5,037 bases of DNA from Enterovirga sp. (GTDB lineage: Bacteria; Pseudomonadota; Alphaproteobacteria; Rhizobiales; Beijerinckiaceae): the NCBI GenBank assembly GCA_028290385.1, contig JAQGJZ010000292.1, positions 1 through 5,037 on the forward strand, written 5' to 3'. The notes beneath the pieces were generated by a model that was given only the letters and a program-made list of their open reading frames with translations, had not been told where the DNA came from and did no database searches. The first letter of the stretch is position 1, and each line of letters starts with the position of its first letter. A program made the translations under genes and the position numbers. Positions 1 through 4,917 of this stretch are shown piece by piece.

Positions 1-471
1 ATGGGTGTCGGCACCCCGGACGACATCGTCGAAGCGGTTCGGCGCGGCGTCGACATGTTCGATTGCGTGATGCCGACCCGGGCCGGCCGCCACGGCCAGG
101 CCTATACGCGCTTCGGGCGGCTCAATCTCCGCAACGCAATTCACGCCGACGACCCGCGCCCGCTTGATCCCGATTCGGCCTGCCCGGCGGCGAGCACCTA
201 TTCGCGCGCCTACCTGCACCATCTGGTCCGGTCCGGCGAGATCCTCGGCATGATCCTGCTGACCTGGAATAACATTTGGTACTACCAGGACTTGATGGCG
301 GGTCTTCGCAAGGCGATCGAAGAAGGGCGGCTGTCGGATCACATCGCCGAAGTGAAGGAAGGCTGGGCACGCGGCCAGGGCATTGCGAAAACAGCCCCGA
401 GCGACGGAAACGGCCCTGCTGCACCCGACGATTTGCCGAAACAGGCTGAAAGCCGCAGCTTCGCGAATTGA
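1..471 (+). CDS. tgt: Queuine/preQ1 tRNA-guanine transglycosylase, C-terminal part (cut by window start)
   Basis: Tgt exchanges guanine-34 of GUN-anticodon tRNAs for preQ1, the base-exchange step of queuosine synthesis, in the cytoplasm. The window starts inside the gene: the first codon is an internal Met of the conserved [21 protein letters not shown] segment. Asp21 of the visible part (in MFDC) corresponds to the catalytic nucleophile, and the following PTR-GR-GQA-T motif and YSRAYLHHL block are family hallmarks. About 156 of the usual 370-390 residues are visible. The C-terminal zinc site (C-x-C-x2-C plus a later His) is largely missing: the four positions read Ser59, Cys61, Ala64 and Asn90. 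Residues 127-156 form a loose Ala/Pro/Asp-rich tail beyond the usual end. The stop codon overlaps the -35 of the tRNA-Lys promoter. Family assignment is secure; zinc loss is read by aligning against remembered family sequences. Confidence 0.95.
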   Translation: MGVGTPDDIVEAVRRGVDMFDCVMPTRAGRHGQAYTRFGRLNLRNAIHADDPRPLDPDSACPAASTYSRAYLHHLVRSGEILGMILLTWNNIWYYQDLMAGLRKAIEEGRLSDHIAEVKEGWARGQGIAKTAPSDGNGPAAPDDLPKQAESRSFAN

Positions 472-496
472 CCGCGACCCTCGCTTGCCCCTATCT
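468..496 (+). promoter_or_regulatory. Strong sigma70-type promoter for tRNA-Lys
   Basis: TTGACC at 468-473 and CTATCT at 491-496 are separated by exactly 17 bases, very close to the alphaproteobacterial housekeeping pattern TTGACN-N17-CTATAT. The predicted transcription start (about 502-504) lies just a few bases before the tRNA 5' end at 508, leaving a very short leader. The -35 box overlaps the tgt stop codon (TGA at 469-471). Function is inferred from the sequence match and position. Confidence 0.7.
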
Positions 497-507
497 GGCG
501 CCCGACC

Positions 508-583
508 GAGCGCGTAGCTCAGCTGGTAGAGCAACGGACTTTTAATCTGTAGGTCCTGGGTTCGAGTCCCAGCGCGCTCACCA
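508..583 (+). tRNA. tRNA-Lys(TTT), CCA encoded
   Basis: A full cloverleaf can be drawn. The acceptor stem GAGCGCG (508-514) pairs with CGCGCTC (573-579). The D stem is GCTC/GAGC (517-520/529-532). The anticodon stem ACGGA/TCTGT encloses loop CTTTTAA (539-545) with anticodon TTT at 541-543. The T arm is CTGGG-TTCGAGT-CCCAG. The discriminator is A at 580, followed by an encoded CCA (581-583). It decodes AAA and AAG. It sits 36 bp after tgt under its own promoter. A weak 5-bp hairpin (591-603) follows without a T tract, so no clear terminator is visible and transcription may continue into the next gene. Confidence 0.97.
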
Positions 584-630
584 CACTCCCTCTGCCCAGC
601 AGACCCCACCTCAGATACGGACGTGACGAG

Positions 631-637
631 AAGGAGG
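631..637 (+). promoter_or_regulatory. Shine-Dalgarno that fixes the start of the 203-aa exported protein
   Basis: AAGGAGG lies 6 bases before ATG 644 and is the strongest ribosome binding site seen in the window. It places the start 7 codons inside the longest open frame, so that the signal peptide begins directly at the initiator Met. Confidence 0.85.
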
Positions 638-643
638 CCGGTC

Positions 644-1255
644 ATGCCCCGCATCGCCCTCTTCGCGCTCGCACCGCTGCTCGCGGCCCTCAACCCCGCC
701 ATGGCCCAGGCGCCCGGGCCAGCCCCGCTTGATCCGCGGCCCGCCGGGCAGGCCTCGGAATGCGGCGGCAAGGCTGCGCTCTACGCAGCGGGAAAGGTCC
801 AGGTCTGGGTGACGCGCAGGGGGACGCTGCAGGAAGACAACCCCCTCCGGCCGCTGTCCCCGGCGACCCTGACCGTCCTCCAGGTGGTTGTGAACGGGCG
901 TTCGGCGACCGCGTTTGGGCCTGACTTCGAGCATATGCGGCAGGGGGGCGCGCCAGCACGCTTGGCCGAGGCCGCCGGCCACCCGATCACCTGGGACAGC
1001 GGCCCGCAGAACTTTCCTGCGGCCTTCCGAGTCGTCGCGGAGGACGGCCGCGTTCTGCTCGGTCCGCTGACGTTTCAATCCTGTGGCGACGCGCCGGCCG
1101 CTGCGGCTGAGGCGCCCGTCCGGGCGTCACGGCCGCGAGCCAGGCCGGCCGGGGAGGGGCGTCGGAACGAAGGCGAAGCCGGCGATCGGCCTGGCCTGCC
1201 GCAGGGCGCTATTCCCTCCGGCGGCAAGGGCGGTCTTTCGCTGCCTCAGCCCTGA
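644..1255 (+). CDS. Exported protein of unknown function, 203 aa
   Basis: I do not recognise the family. The start is ATG 644, because a near-perfect Shine-Dalgarno AAGGAGG (631-637) lies 6 bases upstream; an in-frame GTG at 623 has no such support. Residues 1-21 look like a signal peptide: Arg3, a hydrophobic Ala/Leu core, and an Ala-Met-Ala-Gln-Ala cleavage region near residues 19-23, so a periplasmic or secreted location is likely. A compact region (about 38-140) is bounded by the only two cysteines, Cys40 and Cys137, which could form a disulfide. It contains alternating hydrophobic stretches (KVQVWVTRRG; ATLTVLQVVVNG) suggesting beta strands. Residues 140-203 are low-complexity Ala/Pro/Arg/Gly, probably disordered. 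The last 10 bp overlap the 3' end of the convergent phosphatase gene. It may be co-transcribed with tRNA-Lys, since no separate promoter is obvious. Confidence 0.75.
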   Translation: MPRIALFALAPLLAALNPAMAQAPGPAPLDPRPAGQASECGGKAALYAAGKVQVWVTRRGTLQEDNPLRPLSPATLTVLQVVVNGRSATAFGPDFEHMRQGGAPARLAEAAGHPITWDSGPQNFPAAFRVVAEDGRVLLGPLTFQSCGDAPAAAAEAPVRASRPRARPAGEGRRNEGEAGDRPGLPQGAIPSGGKGGLSLPQP

Positions 1256-1959
1256 GGCGCGTGCCGGGTCGGGCTGCCGTCCGGCCACGTATGCCGATTC
1301 ACGATCCCGACGCGCCAGCCGGATTGATCCCGCCCGGCGAAATGGTCGAGCCGCGTGAGGGAACAGTTCTCGACCGCAAAGGCGAGCGCAGCTTGCGGCG
1401 AGAGCCCGAGCGCGTGCCCGATCGCGCCGCGGATGCTGCCCCCATGAGCGACCGCGACGATGTCCCGCCCGGCGTGCTCGGCCGTCAGCCGGTCGATGGC
1501 GGTTGCAACCCGGCGGCACAGATCGGCGAAGCTTTCCCCCTCCGGCGGGCGCTCCTCGGCCGGTGCGAACCAATAGCTCGCCGCGATGGGCTCGCGGTCG
1601 GCGAAGAACAAGGCGCGGTCGAGGCCCTGCCAGGCTCCGAGGTTCTGTTCGGCGAAATCGGGCACGACGGTCGGGGAGGGCGCTGCTGCCCCGCCGTGCA
1701 GGTAGCCCGCTGCCCAAAGCGCTTCGGCCGTTTGGCGCGTCCGCCCGAGATGGCTCGTCACCCAGACCGCATCGGTGGGCAGAAGCGCGGCAAGCGCCTC
1801 GAAGATGTGGCGGTCACCGCAATCGCAGGCGATGTCGGACTGCCCGTAGATCCGGCCACCGTCGCCGCGAACCGGCGCATGCCGGATCCACCACCAGCGC
1901 GTCCGCACAAAGCCCGAACCGGCTCCCGAGGACAGCGCCTGGGTCGGGTCAGTTGTCAC
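1246..1959 (-). CDS. Histidine phosphatase family protein (RHAP type), about 237 aa
   Basis: This belongs to the phosphoglycerate-mutase-like histidine phosphatase superfamily. Counting from GTG 1959, the phospho-acceptor motif is Arg26-His27-Ala-Pro, followed by a YGQ-D-ACD segment. The phosphate-pocket segment TSHLGRTRQTAEAL lies around residues 68-80, a candidate acid/base Glu104 lies in FAEQNLGAWQG, and the second catalytic His172 lies in AVAHGGSIRG. The family includes alpha-ribazole phosphatases (CobC, cobalamin synthesis) and many enzymes of unknown substrate. No cobalamin gene is in view, so the substrate is left open. The frame stays open up to 2124, but the upstream residues are Ala/Arg/Gly-rich without family similarity and would overlap the divergent gene, so GTG 1959 is preferred; GTG 1908 is a second option. 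Neither has a strong ribosome binding site. The stop overlaps the convergent neighbour by 10 bp. Confidence 0.85.
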   Translation of the reverse strand: MTTDPTQALSSGAGSGFVRTRWWWIRHAPVRGDGGRIYGQSDIACDCGDRHIFEALAALLPTDAVWVTSHLGRTRQTAEALWAAGYLHGGAAAPSPTVVPDFAEQNLGAWQGLDRALFFADREPIAASYWFAPAEERPPEGESFADLCRRVATAIDRLTAEHAGRDIVAVAHGGSIRGAIGHALGLSPQAALAFAVENCSLTRLDHFAGRDQSGWRVGIVNRHTWPDGSPTRHAPQG

Positions 1960-2123
1960 GGGCTTTCTCGCAGCGGATGCAGTTTCATCCCCGATCGGGG
2001 GCGGGGTGGCAACAGGATGCCGGGCCGCGGTCGTCCCGACACCATGCAGGGCGGCGCGTCCGTGTCCGCGACTAGGGCCCGGTCCGAGGCGCGCATGAAA
2101 TTCGTCCAGCATCTTGCGGCGCA
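1960..2123. other. Divergent intergenic spacer with a 12-bp palindrome
   Basis: This gap separates the minus-strand phosphatase from the plus-strand small gene, so it should hold promoters for both, but I could not find a convincing -35/-10 pair in either direction. It contains a perfect palindrome CCCCGATCGGGG (1989-2000) next to a small hairpin, GGATG (1975-1979) with CATCC (1986-1990). On the minus strand, an ATG at 1988 opens a 10-codon frame whose TGA overlaps the proposed GTG start of the phosphatase. The palindrome could be an operator or chance in GC-rich DNA. Confidence 0.35.
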
Positions 2124-2387
2124 ATGGCCGTGACGGCGCGGTCCTGGGGCGCTCTCAACGCGCGCCTGAACCGGCTTGTGCGCGAGGGCGTGATCGCCGG
2201 CTTCCGGACCAACCTCGCAGCCCGGCCCGGGCCTGGTTCGCTCACCGTTGCGGTCGTGCCCGGCGTGGCTGCGCCGGCTCCACCGACCGGGCTTTCGGCC
2301 GCCTCAGCCCTGCGTGCCCGGATCGCGCTCGCGCTTGCGGATGTCGCGCCGGATGTTGCGATCAGCATCGAGGATGAGCAGCGCTGA
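2124..2387 (+). CDS. Small hypothetical protein, 87 aa
   Basis: I do not recognise a named family. The frame runs from ATG 2124 to TGA 2385, with an in-frame TAG at 2073 and no start codon in between. GTG 2130 is an alternative start. No good Shine-Dalgarno precedes it. It is judged coding because third codon positions are strongly G/C and the protein looks globular: a helix-like N-terminus (ALNARLNRLVREGVIAGF), a strand-like SLTVAVVP at about 39-46, a Pro/Ala linker, another helix (LRARIALALADVA, about 63-75) and a closing strand-like DVAISIEDE. This pattern suggests a small alpha/beta cytoplasmic domain with no signal peptide or membrane segment. It is divergent from the phosphatase and lies 79 bp before the small membrane-protein gene. 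Other frames over the same bases are Arg/Pro-rich and less protein-like. Confidence 0.6.
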   Translation: MAVTARSWGALNARLNRLVREGVIAGFRTNLAARPGPGSLTVAVVPGVAAPAPPTGLSAASALRARIALALADVAPDVAISIEDEQR

Positions 2388-2409
2388 TCTCGACCGCTGC
2401 GCTCCGGCC

Positions 2410-2434
2410 GGAACCAAAGTGGTTCTTCTGCGCT
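2410..2434 (+). promoter_or_regulatory. Possible EcfG-type (general stress) promoter of the small membrane protein
   Basis: GGAAC (2410-2414, followed by C) is separated by 16 bases from CGCT (2431-2434). The alphaproteobacterial EcfG/SigT consensus is GGAAC-N16-17-CGTT, so there is one mismatch in the -10. The expected start near 2440 leaves a leader of about 25 bases containing the Shine-Dalgarno at 2456, which fits the gene at 2467. A housekeeping alternative is a TAACAT -10 at 2442, but it lacks a good -35. The -35 is also inside a 6-bp hairpin (2411-2425). Confidence 0.35.
2411..2425 (+). terminator. Small hairpin after the 87-aa gene, possible weak terminator
   Basis: GAACCA (2411-2416) and TGGTTC (2420-2425) form a perfect 6-bp stem with an AAG loop, followed by TTCT. 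It starts 24 bases after the stop of the 87-aa gene. The stem is short and the T tract poor, so it may only be the symmetric surroundings of the GGAACC promoter element. Confidence 0.25.
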
Positions 2435-2466
2435 GAAAGGCTAACATAAGCTATTGGAGCGTTAAG

Positions 2467-2580
2467 ATGGAAATCGCCAAGTCCGAACCTGTCCCCAACA
2501 CCATGGGTCTTGCGACGCGGTTCGCTGGTTTCTGTGCTTCGACCTTCGCCACCATCGCCGTGATGGTGCTGCTCGCCTAA
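2467..2580 (+). CDS. Small single-span membrane protein, 37 aa
   Basis: This short gene encodes MEIAKSEPVPNTMGL and then a continuous hydrophobic segment (about residues 19-37, FAGFCASTFATIAVMVLLA) ending at the C-terminus with no polar tail. It is likely an inner-membrane peptide with the charged N-terminal 18 residues on the cytoplasmic side. Support for translation is a GGAG (2456-2459) 7 bases before the ATG, a clear amphipathic division, and a possible EcfG-type promoter at the right distance upstream. There is one Cys (residue 23) inside the membrane segment. I do not recognise a named family. Single-span proteins below 50 residues are frequent among stress-induced genes in alphaproteobacteria, so a stress role is a guess from context. 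It ends 30 bp from the stop of the convergent crotonase gene. Confidence 0.6.
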   Translation: MEIAKSEPVPNTMGLATRFAGFCASTFATIAVMVLLA

Positions 2581-2602
2581 TCTAATCTGAACGAGAAAGC
2601 CT

Positions 2603-2628
2603 AACGTTTTTCAGGCGCGAGAGGTTCC
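2603..2628 (-). promoter_or_regulatory. Consensus EcfG-type promoter pointing antisense to the small membrane-protein gene
   Basis: On the minus strand, GGAAC (2628-2624, followed by C) is separated by 17 bases from CGTT (2606-2603), a full match to GGAAC-N16-17-CGTT. It overlaps the last codons and stop of the crotonase gene and would start an RNA near 2595 running leftwards, antisense to the whole 37-aa gene. No sense gene lies close downstream: the next minus-strand gene begins at 1959. It may drive an antisense RNA, or be a chance match. Confidence 0.35.
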
Positions 2629-3375
2629 TGATCGCGCCAGGAAAGCCTCGAACAACGCCCGGGCTGCGGGGGAGGCCAAGGCCTCCCGGAAAGCCCGCAT
2701 CTCGGCGTCCATGGCCTTGCCGAGTTCGGTGCCGTCGCCGCGAATCAGGCGACGGGTCGCGGCGAGCGCGGCATGCGGCTTTGCGGCGAGTTTTGAGGCC
2801 TGCGCCAGCGCATGGGCCAGCAGCCGGTCCGGTTCGACCACATCGTTGATCAAGCCGAGCCTGAGGGCTTCGTCCGAATCGTAGCCTTCGCCCAGCATCA
2901 GCAATTCCGTCGCCTTCGCGAGGCCGACGCGGCGCGGCAGCAGATAGCTGGAGCCTGCCTCGGGCACGAGGCCGAGATCCACGAACGGCATGCGGAAGAC
3001 CGCGCCCGGCGCCGCATAGACCAGGTCGCAATGGAAGGTCAGCGTCGTGCCGACGCCGATCGCGAGCCCGTCCACGGCCGCGACCAGCGGCGTCGCCGTG
3101 CGGGCGAGTTGGCGGATAAAGCGCGACGCCGGGAGATCGCCCACCGCACTCTCCGCGAATCGCAGGAAGTCGCCGAGGTCGTTGCCGGCCGTGAACACGC
3201 CGCCCGAACCCGCGATCACCACGGCGCCGATCTGCTCGTTGCCGTCGGCATGCGCGAGCGCGTCCGTCATGGCGTCGTACATCGCCCCGGTGAGTGCGTT
3301 CTTCTTCTCCGGGCGATGGAGACGGATGAGCAGGACGCCTCCGTCCTCGCGCGTGACGGCGATATGCTCGCTCAC
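2611..3375 (-). CDS. Crotonase-family acyl-CoA enzyme, probably enoyl-CoA isomerase-like, 254 aa
   Basis: Crotonase-fold enzymes act on acyl-CoA thioesters. The oxyanion-hole segments are present: AGNDL (63-67) and the loop around DGLAIGVGTT (102-111), followed by CDLVYA. The two catalytic Glu positions of true enoyl-CoA hydratases are not kept: the segment corresponding to GGCEL reads GTTLT, and the PE of FGQPE reads PF. Instead Glu139 in LVPEAGSSYLLP matches the catalytic Glu of delta3,delta2-enoyl-CoA isomerases (yeast Eci1, human ECI2), and the next block LAKATELLMLGE also fits that group. I therefore infer double-bond isomerisation in unsaturated fatty acid beta-oxidation, though annotation pipelines would write 'enoyl-CoA hydratase'. 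GTG 3375 is chosen because family similarity starts there; an in-frame TTG at 3429 would add 18 unrelated residues. Transcription may come from the tRNA-Leu side. Confidence 0.9.
   Translation of the reverse strand: MSEHIAVTREDGGVLLIRLHRPEKKNALTGAMYDAMTDALAHADGNEQIGAVVIAGSGGVFTAGNDLGDFLRFAESAVGDLPASRFIRQLARTATPLVAAVDGLAIGVGTTLTFHCDLVYAAPGAVFRMPFVDLGLVPEAGSSYLLPRRVGLAKATELLMLGEGYDSDEALRLGLINDVVEPDRLLAHALAQASKLAAKPHAALAATRRLIRGDGTELGKAMDAEMRAFREALASPAARALFEAFLARSGTSRA
2614..2638 (-). repeat. Inverted repeat at the 3' end of the crotonase gene
   Basis: GGCGCGA (2614-2620) and TCGCGCC (2632-2638) form a 7-bp GC-rich stem with an 11-base loop, inside the last codons of the gene directly before its stop codon. 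No T tract follows in either direction, so it is not a standard intrinsic terminator. It could slow exonucleases at the mRNA end. The GGAAC element described above lies in its loop. Confidence 0.3.
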
Positions 3376-3442
3376 GCGCCGATCCAGTCTGTCGGGGTTG
3401 GCCGCGTCCGGCGGCCAGTCGGGCCGCAATCTGCTGCGGCGA

Positions 3443-3460
3443 ACTTCCCCTCAGGGAAGT
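3443..3460 (-). terminator. Hairpin directly after tRNA-Leu
   Basis: On the minus strand, ACTTCCC-TGAG-GGGAAGT is a perfect 7-bp stem with a 4-base loop. It begins with the final A of the tRNA-Leu CCA. It is followed by TTCGCC, which is too short a T run for a standard intrinsic terminator. It may be a terminator or a barrier that positions 3' processing of the tRNA precursor. Confidence 0.4.
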
Positions 3461-3544
3461 GGTGCGGTCGAGAGGACTCGAACCTCCACTGGTTGCCCAA
3501 CTACCACCTCAAGGTAGCGCGTCTACCAATTCCGCCACGACCGC
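3460..3544 (-). tRNA. tRNA-Leu(GAG), CCA encoded
   Basis: Read on the minus strand, the acceptor stem GCGGTCG (3544-3538) pairs with CGACCGC (3470-3464). The discriminator is A, with an encoded CCA at 3462-3460. The anticodon stem CTACC/GGTAG encloses TTGAGGT, giving anticodon GAG (3510-3508). The long variable arm (TTGGGCAACCA region) is typical of class II tRNAs such as Leu, and the T arm carries TTCGAGT. The length is 85 bases. It reads CUC and CUU codons. It lies between the FliN-like gene upstream and the crotonase gene downstream on the same strand. No integrase or attachment-site duplication is seen at its 3' end. Confidence 0.97.
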
Positions 3545-3626
3545 AACGGAGGCGAAACCCGAAGGTCTCGCCGGAGCCGCGCTGGTAGCAGATCGATTCC
3601 GGGGGAACAAGCCCATCCGGCAACAA

Positions 3627-3950
3627 TCATACAGTTCCCGGCGCCGCCGGCTCGACCGCACCGGCGATCAGCGCCAACGCGGCTTGGCTGCCGATCCGCG
3701 ATCCGGGCTGCCGCAGCACCGTCTCCCTGCGGATCATTTCCGTCACCTCGACCGAGATCGCCCGGCCGGTGACCACCACGTTGCCGCGCGCGATCGGGTG
3801 GCCGTTCACGAGGATCTCCACGATCTCGGCGTCGCTGCCGTCGAGTTCGACAACCGCGCCGCGGCCGAGCTTAAGGAGCTGGTGCAGCGGCATCCGGGTG
3901 GTGCCGAGCTGCACGGTCAGGTCCACATGAAGGTTGTCGAGCCCGGTCAC
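3627..3950 (-). CDS. Stand-alone FliN-like (SpoA domain) protein, 107 aa
   Basis: Residues about 7-75 match the SpoA/FliN C-ring domain: the [30 protein letters not shown] stretch, then [16 protein letters not shown], closing with VTEMI. In flagella FliN forms the lower rim of the motor switch C-ring with FliM; in type III secretion the relatives (SctQ) form the sorting platform. This protein lacks the variable N-terminal extension of ordinary FliN (E. coli 137 aa) and has an unusual C-terminal tail (about 80-107, Ala/Gly/Pro-rich). GTG 3950 is the first start after an in-frame TGA; a GAGG lies about 10 bases upstream. No other flagellar or secretion gene is in the window, so it may be an orphan paralogue. 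The domain is clear; the role, whether true FliN or another SpoA protein, is open, so no gene symbol is given. Confidence 0.85.
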   Translation of the reverse strand: MTGLDNLHVDLTVQLGTTRMPLHQLLKLGRGAVVELDGSDAEIVEILVNGHPIARGNVVVTGRAISVEVTEMIRRETVLRQPGSRIGSQAALALIAGAVEPAAPGTV

Positions 3951-3994
3951 CTGTGCTTGGCCTCGCGAATGCAGGTGTGGCGATCAGAAACCTG

Positions 3995-4723
3995 ATGTCA
4001 TCGAAACAGGGTGAAGGCCCGGTAAACGGCCGGGACGCGCTCGTCCCCGCGATGCTGGCCGCGCCCGGCGCGCCGCCGGCCGAGTGGCGCATCGCCGACC
4101 GTCCCGTGCCCTATGACGAGGCGCTCGCCGCCATGGACGCGCGCGTCGCGGCGATCGCGGAGGGGCGGGCGCCGGAACTCGTCTGGCTGCTGGAGCACCC
4201 CCCGCTCTACACGGCGGGCACCTCGGCCGACGACCGCGACCTCGTCGAGCCGAACCGCTTTCCGGTGTTCCGCACGGGGCGCGGCGGGCAATACACCTAC
4301 CATGGGCCCGGCCAGCGCGTGGCCTATGTCATGCTCGACCTGAACCGCCGCACGCCGGACCTCCGTCGCTTCGTCGCCGCGCTCGAGGCCTGGCTGATCC
4401 TGACGCTCGACGCCTTCAACATCCGCGGCGAACGCCGCGAGGACCGGGTCGGCGTCTGGGTGCGCCGGCCGGAGAAGGGCGAGGGCGTCGAGGACAAGAT
4501 CGCCGCGATCGGCATCCGCGTGCGCCGCTGGGTGACGTTCCATGGGGTCAGCCTCAACGTCGAGCCGGACCTCTCCCATTTTTCCGGCATCGTGCCCTGC
4601 GGCGTGACCCGGCACGGCGTGACCAGCCTCGTCGACCTCGGCCTGCCGGTGACGATGGAGGACGCGGACGTCGCGCTGCGCAAAGCCTTCGAGGAGATCT
4701 TTGGGCCGACCGTTCTGGGGTGA
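3995..4723 (+). CDS. lipB: Lipoyl(octanoyl) transferase LipB, 242 aa
   Basis: LipB moves the octanoyl group from acyl-carrier protein to a lysine of lipoyl domains (pyruvate and 2-oxoglutarate dehydrogenases, GcvH), the first step of endogenous lipoate assembly before LipA. The family signature [12 protein letters not shown] starts at Arg96. The catalytic pair is visible: Lys168 in [13 protein letters not shown] and Cys202 in SGIVPCGV. The loop [11 protein letters not shown] before the lysine is the longer form seen in alphaproteobacteria. Length agrees with the family (about 210-250). ATG 3995 is preferred because it gives a typical alphaproteobacterial N-terminus; GTG 3953 and ATG 4052 are alternatives, and none has a clear Shine-Dalgarno. 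It diverges from the FliN-like gene with only 44 bp between starts. No lipA is adjacent. Confidence 0.95.
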   Translation: MSSKQGEGPVNGRDALVPAMLAAPGAPPAEWRIADRPVPYDEALAAMDARVAAIAEGRAPELVWLLEHPPLYTAGTSADDRDLVEPNRFPVFRTGRGGQYTYHGPGQRVAYVMLDLNRRTPDLRRFVAALEAWLILTLDAFNIRGERREDRVGVWVRRPEKGEGVEDKIAAIGIRVRRWVTFHGVSLNVEPDLSHFSGIVPCGVTRHGVTSLVDLGLPVTMEDADVALRKAFEEIFGPTVLG

Positions 4724-4812
4724 GCGGGCGGCCCATATCTCGCCCGTTGGTCCGGGCACGCGCCGTCCGTCCCCGGCCCGGGGTCTGGTGTTTTGGTGGT
4801 TCAAAGAACAAG

Positions 4813-4850
4813 CGAGGGGCGTGGGACGCCGAAACGCTCGATCATTTTTT
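4813..4850 (+). terminator. Weak candidate terminator of lipB
   Basis: GGCGT (4818-4822) and ACGCC (4826-4830) form a 5-bp stem with a GGG loop, nested in an outer CGAG/CTCG pair (4813-4816 with 4837-4840). ATCATTTTTT follows. The T run fits an intrinsic terminator, but the stem is broken by an unequal internal loop, so the call is tentative. Confidence 0.3.
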
Positions 4851-4891
4851 ATTTGGAGAGCCTTTCGGCGCCCCCGCGATGCACCTCGGCC

Positions 4892-4917
4892 GTCATCCCC
4901 GGGCTTGACCCGGGGAC
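4892..4917. repeat. Alphaproteobacterial intergenic palindromic repeat
   Basis: GTCATCCCCGGGCTTGACCC... contains CCCCGGG (4897-4903) and CCCGGGG (4909-4915), a 7-bp stem (8 with the flanking T-A pair) around CTTGA. From memory, close copies of this unit occur many times between genes in alphaproteobacterial genomes such as those of Hyphomicrobiales. It has REP-like character; its function is unknown. Only one full copy is in this window. Confidence 0.7.

Noticed and set aside
1956..1988. Ten-codon leader frame whose TGA overlaps the phosphatase GTG start
   Set aside because: There is no spaced ribosome binding site before its ATG, and such overlaps arise often by chance; noted only as part of the spacer.
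1959..2123. Possible cobalamin riboswitch upstream of the phosphatase, considered because CobC-like enzymes belong to this family
   Set aside because: The conserved B12-box and core elements could not be found on the minus strand.
1261..2133. Long open frame of 290 codons on the + strand opposite the histidine phosphatase
   Set aside because: It is antisense to a gene with clear catalytic motifs, has no recognisable domain, and is the type of long antisense frame expected in GC-rich coding DNA.
2451..2555. 34-residue frame on the minus strand overlapping the 37-aa gene, downstream of the consensus EcfG-type site
   Set aside because: It has no ribosome binding site and no membrane or domain pattern; the opposite frame is better supported. 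An antisense RNA is the simpler reading of the promoter.
3460..3544. tRNA-Leu as an integration site of a genomic island
   Set aside because: No integrase, no duplicated tRNA 3' end and no change in base composition are visible on either side.
2812..3588. Open frame of 258 codons on the + strand across the crotonase and tRNA-Leu genes
   Set aside because: It runs antisense through a well-supported gene and through a tRNA, and its composition is unlike a folded protein.
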